A DNA stretch of 64,000 bases from CAYFPO01 sp964345035 (GTDB lineage: Bacteria; Fidelibacterota; Marinisomatia; SCGC-AAA003-L08; GCA-002704045), in assembly GCA_964345035.1 (NCBI GenBank), contig CAYFPO010000003.1, forward strand, positions 62,001 to 126,000, read 5' to 3'. Made by a program: the position numbers and the translations under genes. The stretch's first letter is position 1, and each line of letters opens with the position of its first letter. Positions 9,842 to 18,433 of the stretch are shown here, in pieces. Under the pieces are notes generated by a model that saw only the letters and a program-made list of their open reading frames with translations, did not search any database and had not been told where the DNA came from.

Positions 9842-11163
9842 TGTCCTTCATTCCTACTACTCCAGATATTAATTCGAAAATGCTGAAAACGATCCATAAG
9901 GATTCATTAGATCAGTTAGGTGAGATGGTCCCGAAAAAAATTAGATTGGGGAATTCTTTAGATATAGCAAATCCATTAACAGAAATTGAAATTTCATCTA
10001 AATTGCGATCCCTGGAGAAAAAATCATCACCTGCATCTCAGGGTGTGAATTTTCTCGGTAGGGGAGTTTATGACCATTTCATTCCTTCAGCTGTTGATTT
10101 CATAAGCTCCAGATCAGAATTCTATACTGCTTATACACCATATCAACCAGAAGTCAGCCAGGGAACGCTTCAAAGTTTATATGAATTTCAAACAATGATT
10201 TGTGAATTGAGTGGTATGGATATAGCTAATGCATCCTTATACGATGGTGCATCCGCATTAAGTGAAGCTTGTATAATGGCTTCCGCAGCTACACGAAAAA
10301 ACAGAATTTTAGTTTCTGATACAGTATTTGACAATTATAAAAATGTAATCAATACAATTCAAGTAAATGATACCATTAAAGTTGACCGCATACCGATATC
10401 AGAATGTAAAACAGATCTTTCTAAAATACATGATCTTGAAAATGTTGCTGCCATTGTCATTCAGTCTCCAAATAAATATGGAATTCTGGAAAATTGGAAA
10501 AAAGTGGTTAAAATTTCATCAAATACAGACTGTTTACTTATAGCAGTTTCAAATCCGATTATGTTAAGCCTTTTAGATCCCCCCGGAAATTGTGGGGCTG
10601 ATATATTTATTGGAGAAGGTCAAGCATTGGGAAACTATTTAAATTATGGCGGACCTTGCCTTGGATTAATTGCGGTAAAATCAAATTTAATGAGAAGAAT
10701 TCCAGGAAGAATCGCAGGACGCACTGTTGATAAATCCGGAAATGAAGGTTTTGTGCTGACTTTGCAGACAAGGGAGCAGCACATACGCAGAGAAAATGCA
10801 GCTTCAAATATTTGTACAAATCAGGGACTGTTAGCACTGAGAGCCGCAATCTTCATGTCATTAATGGGTAAAACAGGTATGAAGAATATAGCTGAGTTAT
10901 GTTTTAATAAAACGCAGTACTTAATAAATGAGATTGACAGACTTGATGGATACTCAGTTCCACATAAAAAGAATGTCCTAATGGACTTTTTAATTAAAAC
11001 AAAAATTCCTGCTAATGATATTGTACAAAAAGCATTAAAAGAAAAAATATTTATCAATTCAGTTGATATTTCGGGTTACTCATATTTACAAGTCGCAGTA
11101 ACTGAAAAGAGGACAAAAATTGAACTTGATAATTTTATCAATTTTTTGAAATATGTTTCATGA
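9841..11163 (+). CDS. gcvPA: Glycine dehydrogenase (decarboxylating) subunit 1
   Basis: N-terminal half of the split P-protein, which decarboxylates glycine with PLP and transfers aminomethyl to GcvH. 440 aa, the length of split GcvPA. Recognisable segments include YTAYTPYQPEVSQGTLQ, SLYDGASALSEA and the NYGGPCLGLIAVK region. The PLP lysine belongs to the second subunit, GcvPB, normally the next gene. Here the next gene is a GGGPS homologue overlapping by 4 bp, so gcvPB must be encoded elsewhere. Confidence 0.93.
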   Translation: MSFIPTTPDINSKMLKTIHKDSLDQLGEMVPKKIRLGNSLDIANPLTEIEISSKLRSLEKKSSPASQGVNFLGRGVYDHFIPSAVDFISSRSEFYTAYTPYQPEVSQGTLQSLYEFQTMICELSGMDIANASLYDGASALSEACIMASAATRKNRILVSDTVFDNYKNVINTIQVNDTIKVDRIPISECKTDLSKIHDLENVAAIVIQSPNKYGILENWKKVVKISSNTDCLLIAVSNPIMLSLLDPPGNCGADIFIGEGQALGNYLNYGGPCLGLIAVKSNLMRRIPGRIAGRTVDKSGNEGFVLTLQTREQHIRRENAASNICTNQGLLALRAAIFMSLMGKTGMKNIAELCFNKTQYLINEIDRLDGYSVPHKKNVLMDFLIKTKIPANDIVQKALKEKIFINSVDISGYSYLQVAVTEKRTKIELDNFINFLKYVS

Positions 11164-11906
11164 ATACAGTATTTAACAAATTAGAATCAATAAGAACTGA
11201 AAAAGGATGCGTCAGCTTAGCATTGATAGACCCTGATACAAAAAATGACACATTAATTCAGCGACATTTAGATTCTATTAATCAAGCAGATTTTGATGCC
11301 ATTCTATTAGGTGGGAGCTTGATTATGGATCACTGCTTTGACGAGCGAGCAGAAATTATTAAAAAGTATACAGATAAACCTGTTATATTATTTCCCGGAT
11401 CTTCCGACCAGATAAGCAAATATACTGACGCAATATTGTATATATCACTATTAAGTGGAAGAAATCCACAATACTTAATTGGTGAACATATACAATCTGC
11501 TCCTAAAATACATAGTTTAAATTTAGAAGTTATCCCCACAGGATATCTTTTATTGGATGGTGGTATTCCGACATCTGTGGCAATAATGAGTAAAACAATT
11601 CCATTACCAATGGATAAACACGATATCATTGCAGCGCATGCACTAGCAGGGCAATATCTAGGTATGAAATTGATATACCTTGAAGCCGGCAGTGGTGCAA
11701 AAAAACCGGTATCACCGGAATTGATAAAATATGTTACAAATCTGTTGGGAATTCCTGTCATAGTGGGTGGTGGAATAAATTCACCGGAATCAACCGAAAA
11801 AATAGTAAAGGCAGGAGCGGGATATATCGTTATCGGCTCTGCCATTGAAAATGGACAAAAAAATGATAATTTAAAAATTATAAATCGGATAATACATGAG
11901 CACTAA
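11160..11906 (+). CDS. Geranylgeranylglyceryl phosphate synthase-family prenyltransferase (GGGPS/PcrB)
   Basis: TIM-barrel prenyltransferase of the GGGPS/PcrB family. In Archaea it makes the first ether bond of archaeal lipids, joining a polyprenyl diphosphate to sn-glycerol-1-phosphate. 248 aa. Signatures are ALIDPD near residue 23, FPGSSDQISKYTDAILYISLLSGRNPQYLIG (residues 78-108), YLEAGSGAKKP and the phosphate-binding VGGGINSPE with IVIGSAIEN. It looks like the group II type reported from Bacteroidetes rather than the Bacillus PcrB type; that assignment is inference. It overlaps gcvPA by 4 bp and the Xer gene by 11 bp. Chain length and stereospecificity cannot be read from the sequence. 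Confidence 0.87.
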   Translation: MNTVFNKLESIRTEKGCVSLALIDPDTKNDTLIQRHLDSINQADFDAILLGGSLIMDHCFDERAEIIKKYTDKPVILFPGSSDQISKYTDAILYISLLSGRNPQYLIGEHIQSAPKIHSLNLEVIPTGYLLLDGGIPTSVAIMSKTIPLPMDKHDIIAAHALAGQYLGMKLIYLEAGSGAKKPVSPELIKYVTNLLGIPVIVGGGINSPESTEKIVKAGAGYIVIGSAIENGQKNDNLKIINRIIHEH

Positions 11907-12861
11907 AAATAATTCAAATAAAAACAATGTGAATGAAAATTTACTGGATCAATATGCAAAAAAATATCTTGTATTTTTACAATTTGAAAAACGACTTTCA
12001 AAAAATACTATTGAAGCATATTGGAATGATTTAAAAAGATATATTAATTATTTAAATGATTATTTTAAAATACGTAAACCAAATAAAATTAGAATTAAAC
12101 ATATACGTGAATTCGCTAATTTATTAAATACAACACCCATTTTAAGATCAGGCAATGCAGGCGTGCAAGCAACTACATTACATCGTGCATTTTCATCTAT
12201 TCGTGGTTTTCATAAGTATCTAATAAGTGAAGGAATTACAGATTCAGACCCCACAATTTTCCTTGAATCACCGAACAGTGATAGAAAGCTGCCAATTATT
12301 CTCTCTGTGGAAGAAATTGACCAGATAATTCAAGCGGTAAATCCTGAGAGCAAGTCATGTTTAAGGGATAAAGCTTTAATTTCATTAATGTATGCAACAG
12401 GTTTAAGAGTTAGTGAGGTTGTCAATCTAAAATTGACAAATATTCTTTGGGATGAACAGATAGTCAGAATAATTGGAAAAGGTGGAAAAGAACGAGTTGT
12501 ACCAATTGGAATGAGATCATTTCAGCTACTGAAGAAATATGTAGATTTGGACAGACCACGACTAGCAAGAAAGGGAGATAGTCAAAGTTATTTATTTTTG
12601 AATAATAGAGGCAGACCGACAACACGGATGACAATTTGGAATATATTAAATAAACATTTAAAAATGGCTGGAATAGATAAAAATATCAGCCCACACACCC
12701 TAAGGCATAGTTTTGCAACGCATCTTGTTGAAGGAGGCGCAGATTTACGCGCTGTACAGGAAATGCTAGGGCATGCAGATATTTCAACAACCCAAATTTA
12801 TACACATCTTGATTCAACATATTTGAAGGAAGTTCACAAGCAGTATCACCCAAGAGCCTAA
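11896..12861 (+). CDS. xerC: Tyrosine recombinase XerC/XerD
   Basis: Site-specific tyrosine recombinase that resolves chromosome dimers at dif. 321 aa with an N-terminal SAM-like core-binding domain (15-115) and C-terminal catalytic domain. Catalytic residues are visible: Arg171 (TGLRVSE), the lysine in GKGGKERVVP, HxxR at 267-270 (SPHTLRHSF), His293 (LGHADIS) and Tyr302 (QIYTH). Housekeeping context and intact motifs argue against a mobile integrase. XerC versus XerD cannot be decided here. Confidence 0.93.
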   Translation: MSTKNNSNKNNVNENLLDQYAKKYLVFLQFEKRLSKNTIEAYWNDLKRYINYLNDYFKIRKPNKIRIKHIREFANLLNTTPILRSGNAGVQATTLHRAFSSIRGFHKYLISEGITDSDPTIFLESPNSDRKLPIILSVEEIDQIIQAVNPESKSCLRDKALISLMYATGLRVSEVVNLKLTNILWDEQIVRIIGKGGKERVVPIGMRSFQLLKKYVDLDRPRLARKGDSQSYLFLNNRGRPTTRMTIWNILNKHLKMAGIDKNISPHTLRHSFATHLVEGGADLRAVQEMLGHADISTTQIYTHLDSTYLKEVHKQYHPRA

Positions 12862-13508
12862 TGCTTTTTCGACTACCAGCTCAAGTATTGATACTTCTGA
12901 TTCCTGTTCTTCTCTTTTCTCTATGTTTCCATGAATTTTCACACGCCTATTCAGCCTATAAATTGGGTGATAAAACAGCATATCGAATGGGGAGATTAAC
13001 ACTTCATCCTCTTGCACATATAGATCCTATGGGTGCAATTATGATTTTATTTGTTGGGTTTGGATGGGCAAAACCGGTCCCAGTTAATCCATATAATTTG
13101 AGAAATCCGAGAACAGATATGATGATTATTGCAGGTGCAGGACCAGCTTCAAATCTTGTTTTAGCTTTTATTGGCGGTATGTGTATAAGGTTAATCCCCT
13201 TTCTCGGTGGGTATTTAAATTTTATAACAGGTGATACCATACTCCAATTATTATATTTTTTCACATATATTAATACCGCTTTGGCAATATTCAATCTAAT
13301 ACCTATTCCACCATTAGACGGGTCTCAAATATTTTCGGGAATTTTGATTAAAAATAATCCCGATTTCGTACAAAAATTACAATTTTATGGACCACGTGTT
13401 CTGTTTGGTATTTTAATTTTAGGTTACATTACTGGCGTTCATTTAATCTCCATGATAATGAGTCCATTTATATCCGTTTTTATGTTTTTGTTTGCAGGAA
13501 TAGGATAA
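12861..13508 (+). CDS. Membrane metalloprotease, M50 (site-2 protease) family
   Basis: Integral-membrane zinc protease of 215 aa. The HEFSH zinc motif is at residues 24-28 in the first membrane helix. The second metal site NLIPIPPLDGSQ places the third ligand at Asp153. Hydrophobic spans cover most of the chain, and there is no PDZ domain, so it is the short class found in many bacteria rather than RseP. Its ATG shares one base with the xer stop. Substrate unknown. Confidence 0.92.
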   Translation: MLFRLPAQVLILLIPVLLFSLCFHEFSHAYSAYKLGDKTAYRMGRLTLHPLAHIDPMGAIMILFVGFGWAKPVPVNPYNLRNPRTDMMIIAGAGPASNLVLAFIGGMCIRLIPFLGGYLNFITGDTILQLLYFFTYINTALAIFNLIPIPPLDGSQIFSGILIKNNPDFVQKLQFYGPRVLFGILILGYITGVHLISMIMSPFISVFMFLFAGIG

Positions 13509-13637
13509 TTGCTACAATTCAAACATCTTCTTGATGAATCCTGGAAAAAGAGAAGTTCTCTATTTAAAATTTTACAATATATCATTTTACTTTTTTTAAT
13601 AATTATTTTATTCTCTTATTTAATTAATTTCAGGTGA
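13509..13637 (+). CDS. Possible small single-span membrane protein (42 aa)
   Basis: A 42-codon frame starting at TTG directly after the M50 stop, with an AGGA-type ribosome site in the end of the upstream gene. It encodes a charged N-terminus (DESWKKRSS) followed by a hydrophobic stretch (residues 24-39, YIILLFLIIILFSYL) and a short polar end. That is the profile of a small bitopic membrane protein. The stop is 7 bp before ftcD. Position between two translated genes supports it. The TTG start, length and AT-rich composition leave real doubt. Confidence 0.4.
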   Translation: MLQFKHLLDESWKKRSSLFKILQYIILLFLIIILFSYLINFR

Positions 13638-13644
13638 AATCTAA

Positions 13645-15312
13645 ATGAAAATTATTGAATGTGTACCTAATTTCAGTGATGGGATCAATCACGATAAAAT
13701 TAAATTAATTACTGATTCCATTACTGCAATATCTGGGGTCAATTTACTTGATGTTGACCCAGGACCAGATACAAACAGAACCGTTGTAACCTTTGTAGGT
13801 GATTCTGATCATGTTCTTGAAGCTGCATTTTGTGCTATTAAAACAGCATCAGAAGTGATAGATATGAGAAATCATACTGGTACTCATGCAAGGATGGGAG
13901 CCACAGATGTTTGTCCTTTTGTTCCTGTGAGTGGGGTTTCCATGGAGGAATGTATTGAATTATCAAAAATGCTTGCCAAACAGGTAGGTGAAGAATTAAA
14001 AATTCCCGTTTTTTTATATGAACAATCTGCATCAAACCATGAGCGCCAGAATCTATCCTTTATACGTCAGGGAGAGTTCGAAGGGATGCCGGAAAAATTA
14101 AAAGATTTGAACTGGAAACCTGATTTTGGTCCTTCTACTTGTCATAAAACCGCTGGTGTCACTGCAATAGGTGCACGTCAATTTCTAATAGCATATAATA
14201 TTAATTTAAATACAGTTGACAGAAAAATAGCATCCGATATCGCATTAGATATCAGAGAAGCAGGACGTGCAAAAAGAGATATCAACGGTAAAATTGTACG
14301 AGATAAATCAGATAAAATTATAAAGGTTCCAGGTACCTTAAAGTCCACCAAAGCTGTTGGTTGGTTTTTGGATGAATACAATATTGCTCAGGTTTCTATC
14401 AATTTAGTTGATTATACAGTTACATCTATTCATACTGCATTTGAGGAGGTCAGAATCCAAGCTAGAAAAAGAGGAGTAAGAGTCACAGGAAGTGAACTGG
14501 TAGGGTTAATCCCTAAAGAAGCTATGTTAAATGCAGGGATATTTTACCTAAAAAATCAAAAACGATCCATCGGTATCCCAGAAAAAGACATAATTCATAT
14601 TGCAGTGAAATCATTAGGATTGGATGACATAGAAGAATTTGACCCAAATAAAAAGATTATAGAGTATCTTGTCACCGAAAAATATGGAGATCTTGCATCC
14701 TCAAAAATCCATGAATTCATCGATGAACTTTCTACTGAAAGTCCCGCACCGGGTGGTGGAAGTGTATCTGCGCTTGCTGGAGCTTTAGCAAGCGGATTAA
14801 CAGCAATGGTTGCCAATCTCACAACAGGTAAAAAAGGATTTGAAAAGAGTTGGGTAAAAATGGAATATATTGCTTCTGAAGCCCAAAATATTAAGGATAC
14901 CTTGATTAATCTCATTGATGCAGATACAAATGCATTTGATAATTTAATGGATGCTTTCAGATTGCCTAAAAAAACTGAATCCCAAAAAGCCTATAGAAAT
15001 ACATCGATCCAAAAAGCAACGAAATCTGCTACTGAAGTTCCTTTTAATATATTGCTCCAATGTATAACTTCTATGAAATTGGCTATTCAAGTTGCTGAGG
15101 AAGGGAATCCAAATTCCATATCTGATGCCGGTGTAGCCGGGGAAATGGCTACTGCCGGAGGGCGGGGTGCAGCCATGAATGTTAAGATTAATCTACAATC
15201 AATTGAAGATAGAAAATTTGTAACATCAAAATTAAAATCTGTGAATAAAAGATTATCAGAACTTGAAGATTTATATTTAAAAATAAACAAGATTATCACT
15301 AAAATGTTATGA
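13645..15312 (+). CDS. ftcD: Bifunctional glutamate formimidoyltransferase / formimidoyl-THF cyclodeaminase
   Basis: Fusion of two folate enzymes. The N-terminal formiminotransferase (about 1-300; MKIIECVPNFSDG, HTGTHARMGATDVCPF) moves the formimino group from formiminoglutamate to tetrahydrofolate. The C-terminal cyclodeaminase (about 355-550; PAPGGGSVSALAGALASGL) releases ammonia to give methenyl-THF. The 555-aa length matches the animal-type fusion and similar bacterial fusions. It would serve histidine degradation, though no hut genes are in the window. ATG 13645 overlaps the mutL start by 4 bp at its 3' end. Confidence 0.92.
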   Translation: MKIIECVPNFSDGINHDKIKLITDSITAISGVNLLDVDPGPDTNRTVVTFVGDSDHVLEAAFCAIKTASEVIDMRNHTGTHARMGATDVCPFVPVSGVSMEECIELSKMLAKQVGEELKIPVFLYEQSASNHERQNLSFIRQGEFEGMPEKLKDLNWKPDFGPSTCHKTAGVTAIGARQFLIAYNINLNTVDRKIASDIALDIREAGRAKRDINGKIVRDKSDKIIKVPGTLKSTKAVGWFLDEYNIAQVSINLVDYTVTSIHTAFEEVRIQARKRGVRVTGSELVGLIPKEAMLNAGIFYLKNQKRSIGIPEKDIIHIAVKSLGLDDIEEFDPNKKIIEYLVTEKYGDLASSKIHEFIDELSTESPAPGGGSVSALAGALASGLTAMVANLTTGKKGFEKSWVKMEYIASEAQNIKDTLINLIDADTNAFDNLMDAFRLPKKTESQKAYRNTSIQKATKSATEVPFNILLQCITSMKLAIQVAEEGNPNSISDAGVAGEMATAGGRGAAMNVKINLQSIEDRKFVTSKLKSVNKRLSELEDLYLKINKIITKML

Positions 15313-17078
15313 ACGATATAAAAGTATTACCATCAAATCTGATAGACCAAATAGCTGCAGGAGAAGTTATTGAAAGACCTGCTTCTGCAGTTAAAGAATT
15401 GGTGGAAAATTCAATTGATGCCGGTGCAACACAAATTGATATTAAAATCGATAATGGTGGAAAATCATTGATTTATGTTTCTGACAATGGTTGTGGAATG
15501 AATAAAGATAATTTACAATTAAGTTTTAGACGTCACGCAACCAGCAAATTACATACATCTGAAGAATTAATGAAATTGACCACACTGGGATTTAGAGGTG
15601 AAGCTCTGCCAAGTATTGCTTCAGTTTCCAAAATTCAAGCTAAATCCAATACAGATAAAAATGGTAATGGGTATGAGATTAAAATATTTGGAGGTAAAAC
15701 AGAAAATATAATACCAACTGCCTGTGCTGGAGGAACTGCAATTTCAATTAACAATTTATTTTTTAACACTCCTGCAAGAAAGAAATTTTTAAAGAGTACT
15801 AATACGGAATTCAGAAATGTCACAAATATTATTAGAAGATATATGCTGTCAAATCCGGAAATTGGATTTTCTTTTCAATCGAATGATAAAATTATATATA
15901 ATGTAAAATCATCAAATTTAATTGATAGAATAGTAAATATATTTGGAAAGTCTATGCATTCATCCTTAATTCCAATAAATTTTAAAAAAAATCAATATTC
16001 TGTAAGGGGCTTCGTAGGAAATTTAAGTATTGTTAAAAAACGTCCCGGAGCTCAATATCTTTATATTAATGGTAGATTTGTTCAGGATAGATTGGTAAAA
16101 TCAGGGATACACAGTGCTTACCACAGTCTATTATCCAGAGGCGAATATCCATTTTATGTAATTAATATTAATATACCAACAGAAAATGTAGATTTTAATG
16201 TCCATCCAGCAAAATTAGAGGTTCGTTTTCAAGATGAATGGCGAGTTTATCATGTTGCGAAAACAGCAGTTGCAACAGAATTGCAAGATGTTCTTAATGT
16301 GAGTCCTACTTTTGATAAACAATTTGAAAATCAAACCAACTATAACAAACCATTTCAACCAGCTAACTCATTACAGAAATCAAATGTTGTAATTCAACCT
16401 GCACCAATACAAAAAACAAATGGGAACAACCAGTTTGAAAACGATCATTTCGATCGAGCAAAAAAGAATTTAGATTCAATGTTCTCTAATGATACAAATG
16501 AATTGTTTCATAGTCCTGGAGCAATCTGGCAGATATTGAAAAGATACATTATTACTGAAATAAAAGAAGGGTTATTACTTGTAGATCAGCATGTAGCACA
16601 TGAACGAATACTTTTTGAAGAGGCATTAAATGCTATAAATGGTAATGGTTTGCCTTCACAAACATTGATATTTCCTCAAACTGTTTCTTTTCAACCGGAT
16701 GATTTCAATAAATTAATTGATTTAACCATTTATCTGGAGAAAATTGGATTTAAAATAAGGGAATTTGGAGAAAATACAATAATTGTTGAAGGTGTTCCTC
16801 CGAATGTGGAATGGGGAAAAGAATCTAATATCATCCAGGAAATAATTGATCAGTTTATTGAAACAAAAAATAATGATTCTTCTTTTATTCAATATTTGGC
16901 TGCATCATATGCGTGCAAAGCAGCAATAAAATCAGGAGATTCATTAAATAATGAAGAAATGGTATCACTTATTAATAAGCTATTTTCTACGGAAAATCCG
17001 TATTATTGTCCACACGGCCGTCCAATAATCATAAAACTCACCGAAGAAGAATTGGATAAGAGATTTGAAAGGATATAA
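15309..17078 (+). CDS. mutL: DNA mismatch repair protein MutL
   Basis: GHKL ATPase of mismatch repair. N-terminal motifs are KELVENSIDAGA with catalytic Glu33, VSDNGCGM and TLGFRGEALPSI. The C-terminal dimerisation/endonuclease domain begins near residue 405. It shows VDQHVAHERILFE near 425, a DQHA-type endonuclease motif with Val in place of the usual Ala, plus YACKAAIKSGD and CPHGRP. These indicate an endonuclease-active MutL of the type found in bacteria without MutH. 589 aa. Overlaps ftcD by 4 bp. Confidence 0.95.
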   Translation: MNDIKVLPSNLIDQIAAGEVIERPASAVKELVENSIDAGATQIDIKIDNGGKSLIYVSDNGCGMNKDNLQLSFRRHATSKLHTSEELMKLTTLGFRGEALPSIASVSKIQAKSNTDKNGNGYEIKIFGGKTENIIPTACAGGTAISINNLFFNTPARKKFLKSTNTEFRNVTNIIRRYMLSNPEIGFSFQSNDKIIYNVKSSNLIDRIVNIFGKSMHSSLIPINFKKNQYSVRGFVGNLSIVKKRPGAQYLYINGRFVQDRLVKSGIHSAYHSLLSRGEYPFYVININIPTENVDFNVHPAKLEVRFQDEWRVYHVAKTAVATELQDVLNVSPTFDKQFENQTNYNKPFQPANSLQKSNVVIQPAPIQKTNGNNQFENDHFDRAKKNLDSMFSNDTNELFHSPGAIWQILKRYIITEIKEGLLLVDQHVAHERILFEEALNAINGNGLPSQTLIFPQTVSFQPDDFNKLIDLTIYLEKIGFKIREFGENTIIVEGVPPNVEWGKESNIIQEIIDQFIETKNNDSSFIQYLAASYACKAAIKSGDSLNNEEMVSLINKLFSTENPYYCPHGRPIIIKLTEEELDKRFERI

Positions 17079-17678
17079 ATGATAAAGGATTTTAAAAAAA
17101 ATATAATTACAGGTGTGCTTGCAATACTGCCGGCAGCTCTGACCTGGATAATTTTAGTAAAATTATTCGGATTCTTTTCCAATCCAGGATCAAAAATTGT
17201 TAAAACTATTTTTGGAGAAAATACACCCAAATATGTTTCAGATTTTACTGGTTTTATATTAACACTTTTATTTATTTATTTTCTTGGGTTACTTGTAACT
17301 AATATTTTTGGTAAAAAATTGGTTAATTGGTTTGATACATTTATTTCAAAGATTCCAGTTGCAAAAACAATATATAGAACTATTAAACAAATCACTACAT
17401 CTATTGCAGCTCCAAACAAAAATGCATTTCAAAAAGTAGTGTTAGTGGAATATCCCAGAAAAGGATTGTGGACAATTACAATGGTAACAGGAAATTCCAT
17501 GGACAAAGATGGTAATAAATATTACCATATTTTTGTACCGACTACACCTAATCCAACTTCCGGTTTTATGTTAATAATACCTGTAGATGATGTCCGAGAA
17601 TCTAAATTATCAGTAGAAGAAGGGCTGAAATCCATTATTTCAGGCGGGATGATTACCCCGGAAATTAATGATTTATAA
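17079..17678 (+). CDS. DUF502 family membrane protein
   Basis: A 199-residue protein with two N-terminal membrane spans (about 8-30 and 54-76) and a conserved soluble tail. The opening (KKNIITGVLAILPAALTWIIL) and the later IPVAKTIYRTIKQ and YPRKGLWTITMVTG segments are typical of DUF502, a widespread uncharacterised family. Its ATG follows the mutL stop with no gap, and the next membrane protein begins 12 bp later. No enzymatic function can be assigned. Confidence 0.88.
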   Translation: MIKDFKKNIITGVLAILPAALTWIILVKLFGFFSNPGSKIVKTIFGENTPKYVSDFTGFILTLLFIYFLGLLVTNIFGKKLVNWFDTFISKIPVAKTIYRTIKQITTSIAAPNKNAFQKVVLVEYPRKGLWTITMVTGNSMDKDGNKYYHIFVPTTPNPTSGFMLIIPVDDVRESKLSVEEGLKSIISGGMITPEINDL

Positions 17679-17689
17679 TTAAGATTATT

Positions 17690-18433
17690 ATGTCATTAAA
17701 AAATGAATATGTAAAAACCGGTAATTGGCTATTTAAGTATAGGGGTTCATTGCCGATTTTTATTTTAATTCCTGCGATTGTGTTTATAAATTTCAATTCT
17801 GAAAATTTCTTCTCTAATAATAGTCACTGGATTTATATATGTTTCTGTATTTCATTATTTGGTGAATTAATCAGAATATTAACAGTAGGATATGTACCAA
17901 TAGGTACTTCGGGTAGAAATACAGCTGGTCAAAGCGCAAGATCATTGAACACTACCGGAATTTATTCAATGGTTAGACATCCATTGTATCTGGGAAACTA
18001 TTTTATTTGGTTGGGAGTTGTCATTTTCTTCAATAATATTTGGCTAATAGCAATAATTAGTCTTATTTACTTTTTATACTATGAAAGAATTATGTTTGCA
18101 GAAGAGGAGTTTCTGATTAATAAATTTGGTGAAGAATATACAACTTGGGCGAATACTACACCAGCTATAGTTCCTGATTTTAAAGTTTATAGTTCACCTA
18201 ATTCCAACTTTTCACTTCGCACAGTATTGTTGAGAGAATATACAGGAATTGGAGGAATTATTGTAATATTTGGATTATTAAATGGATTTCAATCTTACTG
18301 TATGAATGGAATATTTATTTTAGAGAACAAATGGATTTTCTTATCCAGTATTGGTGTAATTATTTATTTTTTATTGAGGTCATTAAAGAAATATACAAAT
18401 TATCTAAATACTGTTCGGCATAATACTAACTAA
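17690..18433 (+). CDS. Isoprenylcysteine carboxyl methyltransferase-family membrane protein
   Basis: A 247-residue integral membrane protein. The core SMVRHPLYLGNYFIWLG near residue 100 and FAEEEFLINKFGEEYTTW near 140 are the conserved SAM- and substrate-binding segments of the ICMT/phospholipid methyltransferase superfamily. About six hydrophobic spans are visible. Bacterial members methylate lipids or unknown substrates. A lipid substrate is plausible but not shown. The last 8 bp overlap the end of the convergent dusB gene. Confidence 0.8.
   Translation: MSLKNEYVKTGNWLFKYRGSLPIFILIPAIVFINFNSENFFSNNSHWIYICFCISLFGELIRILTVGYVPIGTSGRNTAGQSARSLNTTGIYSMVRHPLYLGNYFIWLGVVIFFNNIWLIAIISLIYFLYYERIMFAEEEFLINKFGEEYTTWANTTPAIVPDFKVYSSPNSNFSLRTVLLREYTGIGGIIVIFGLLNGFQSYCMNGIFILENKWIFLSSIGVIIYFLLRSLKKYTNYLNTVRHNTN

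Noticed and set aside
11896..12861. Integrase of a mobile element
   Set aside because: Housekeeping operon position, XerC/D length and no att site, tRNA target or phage genes nearby.
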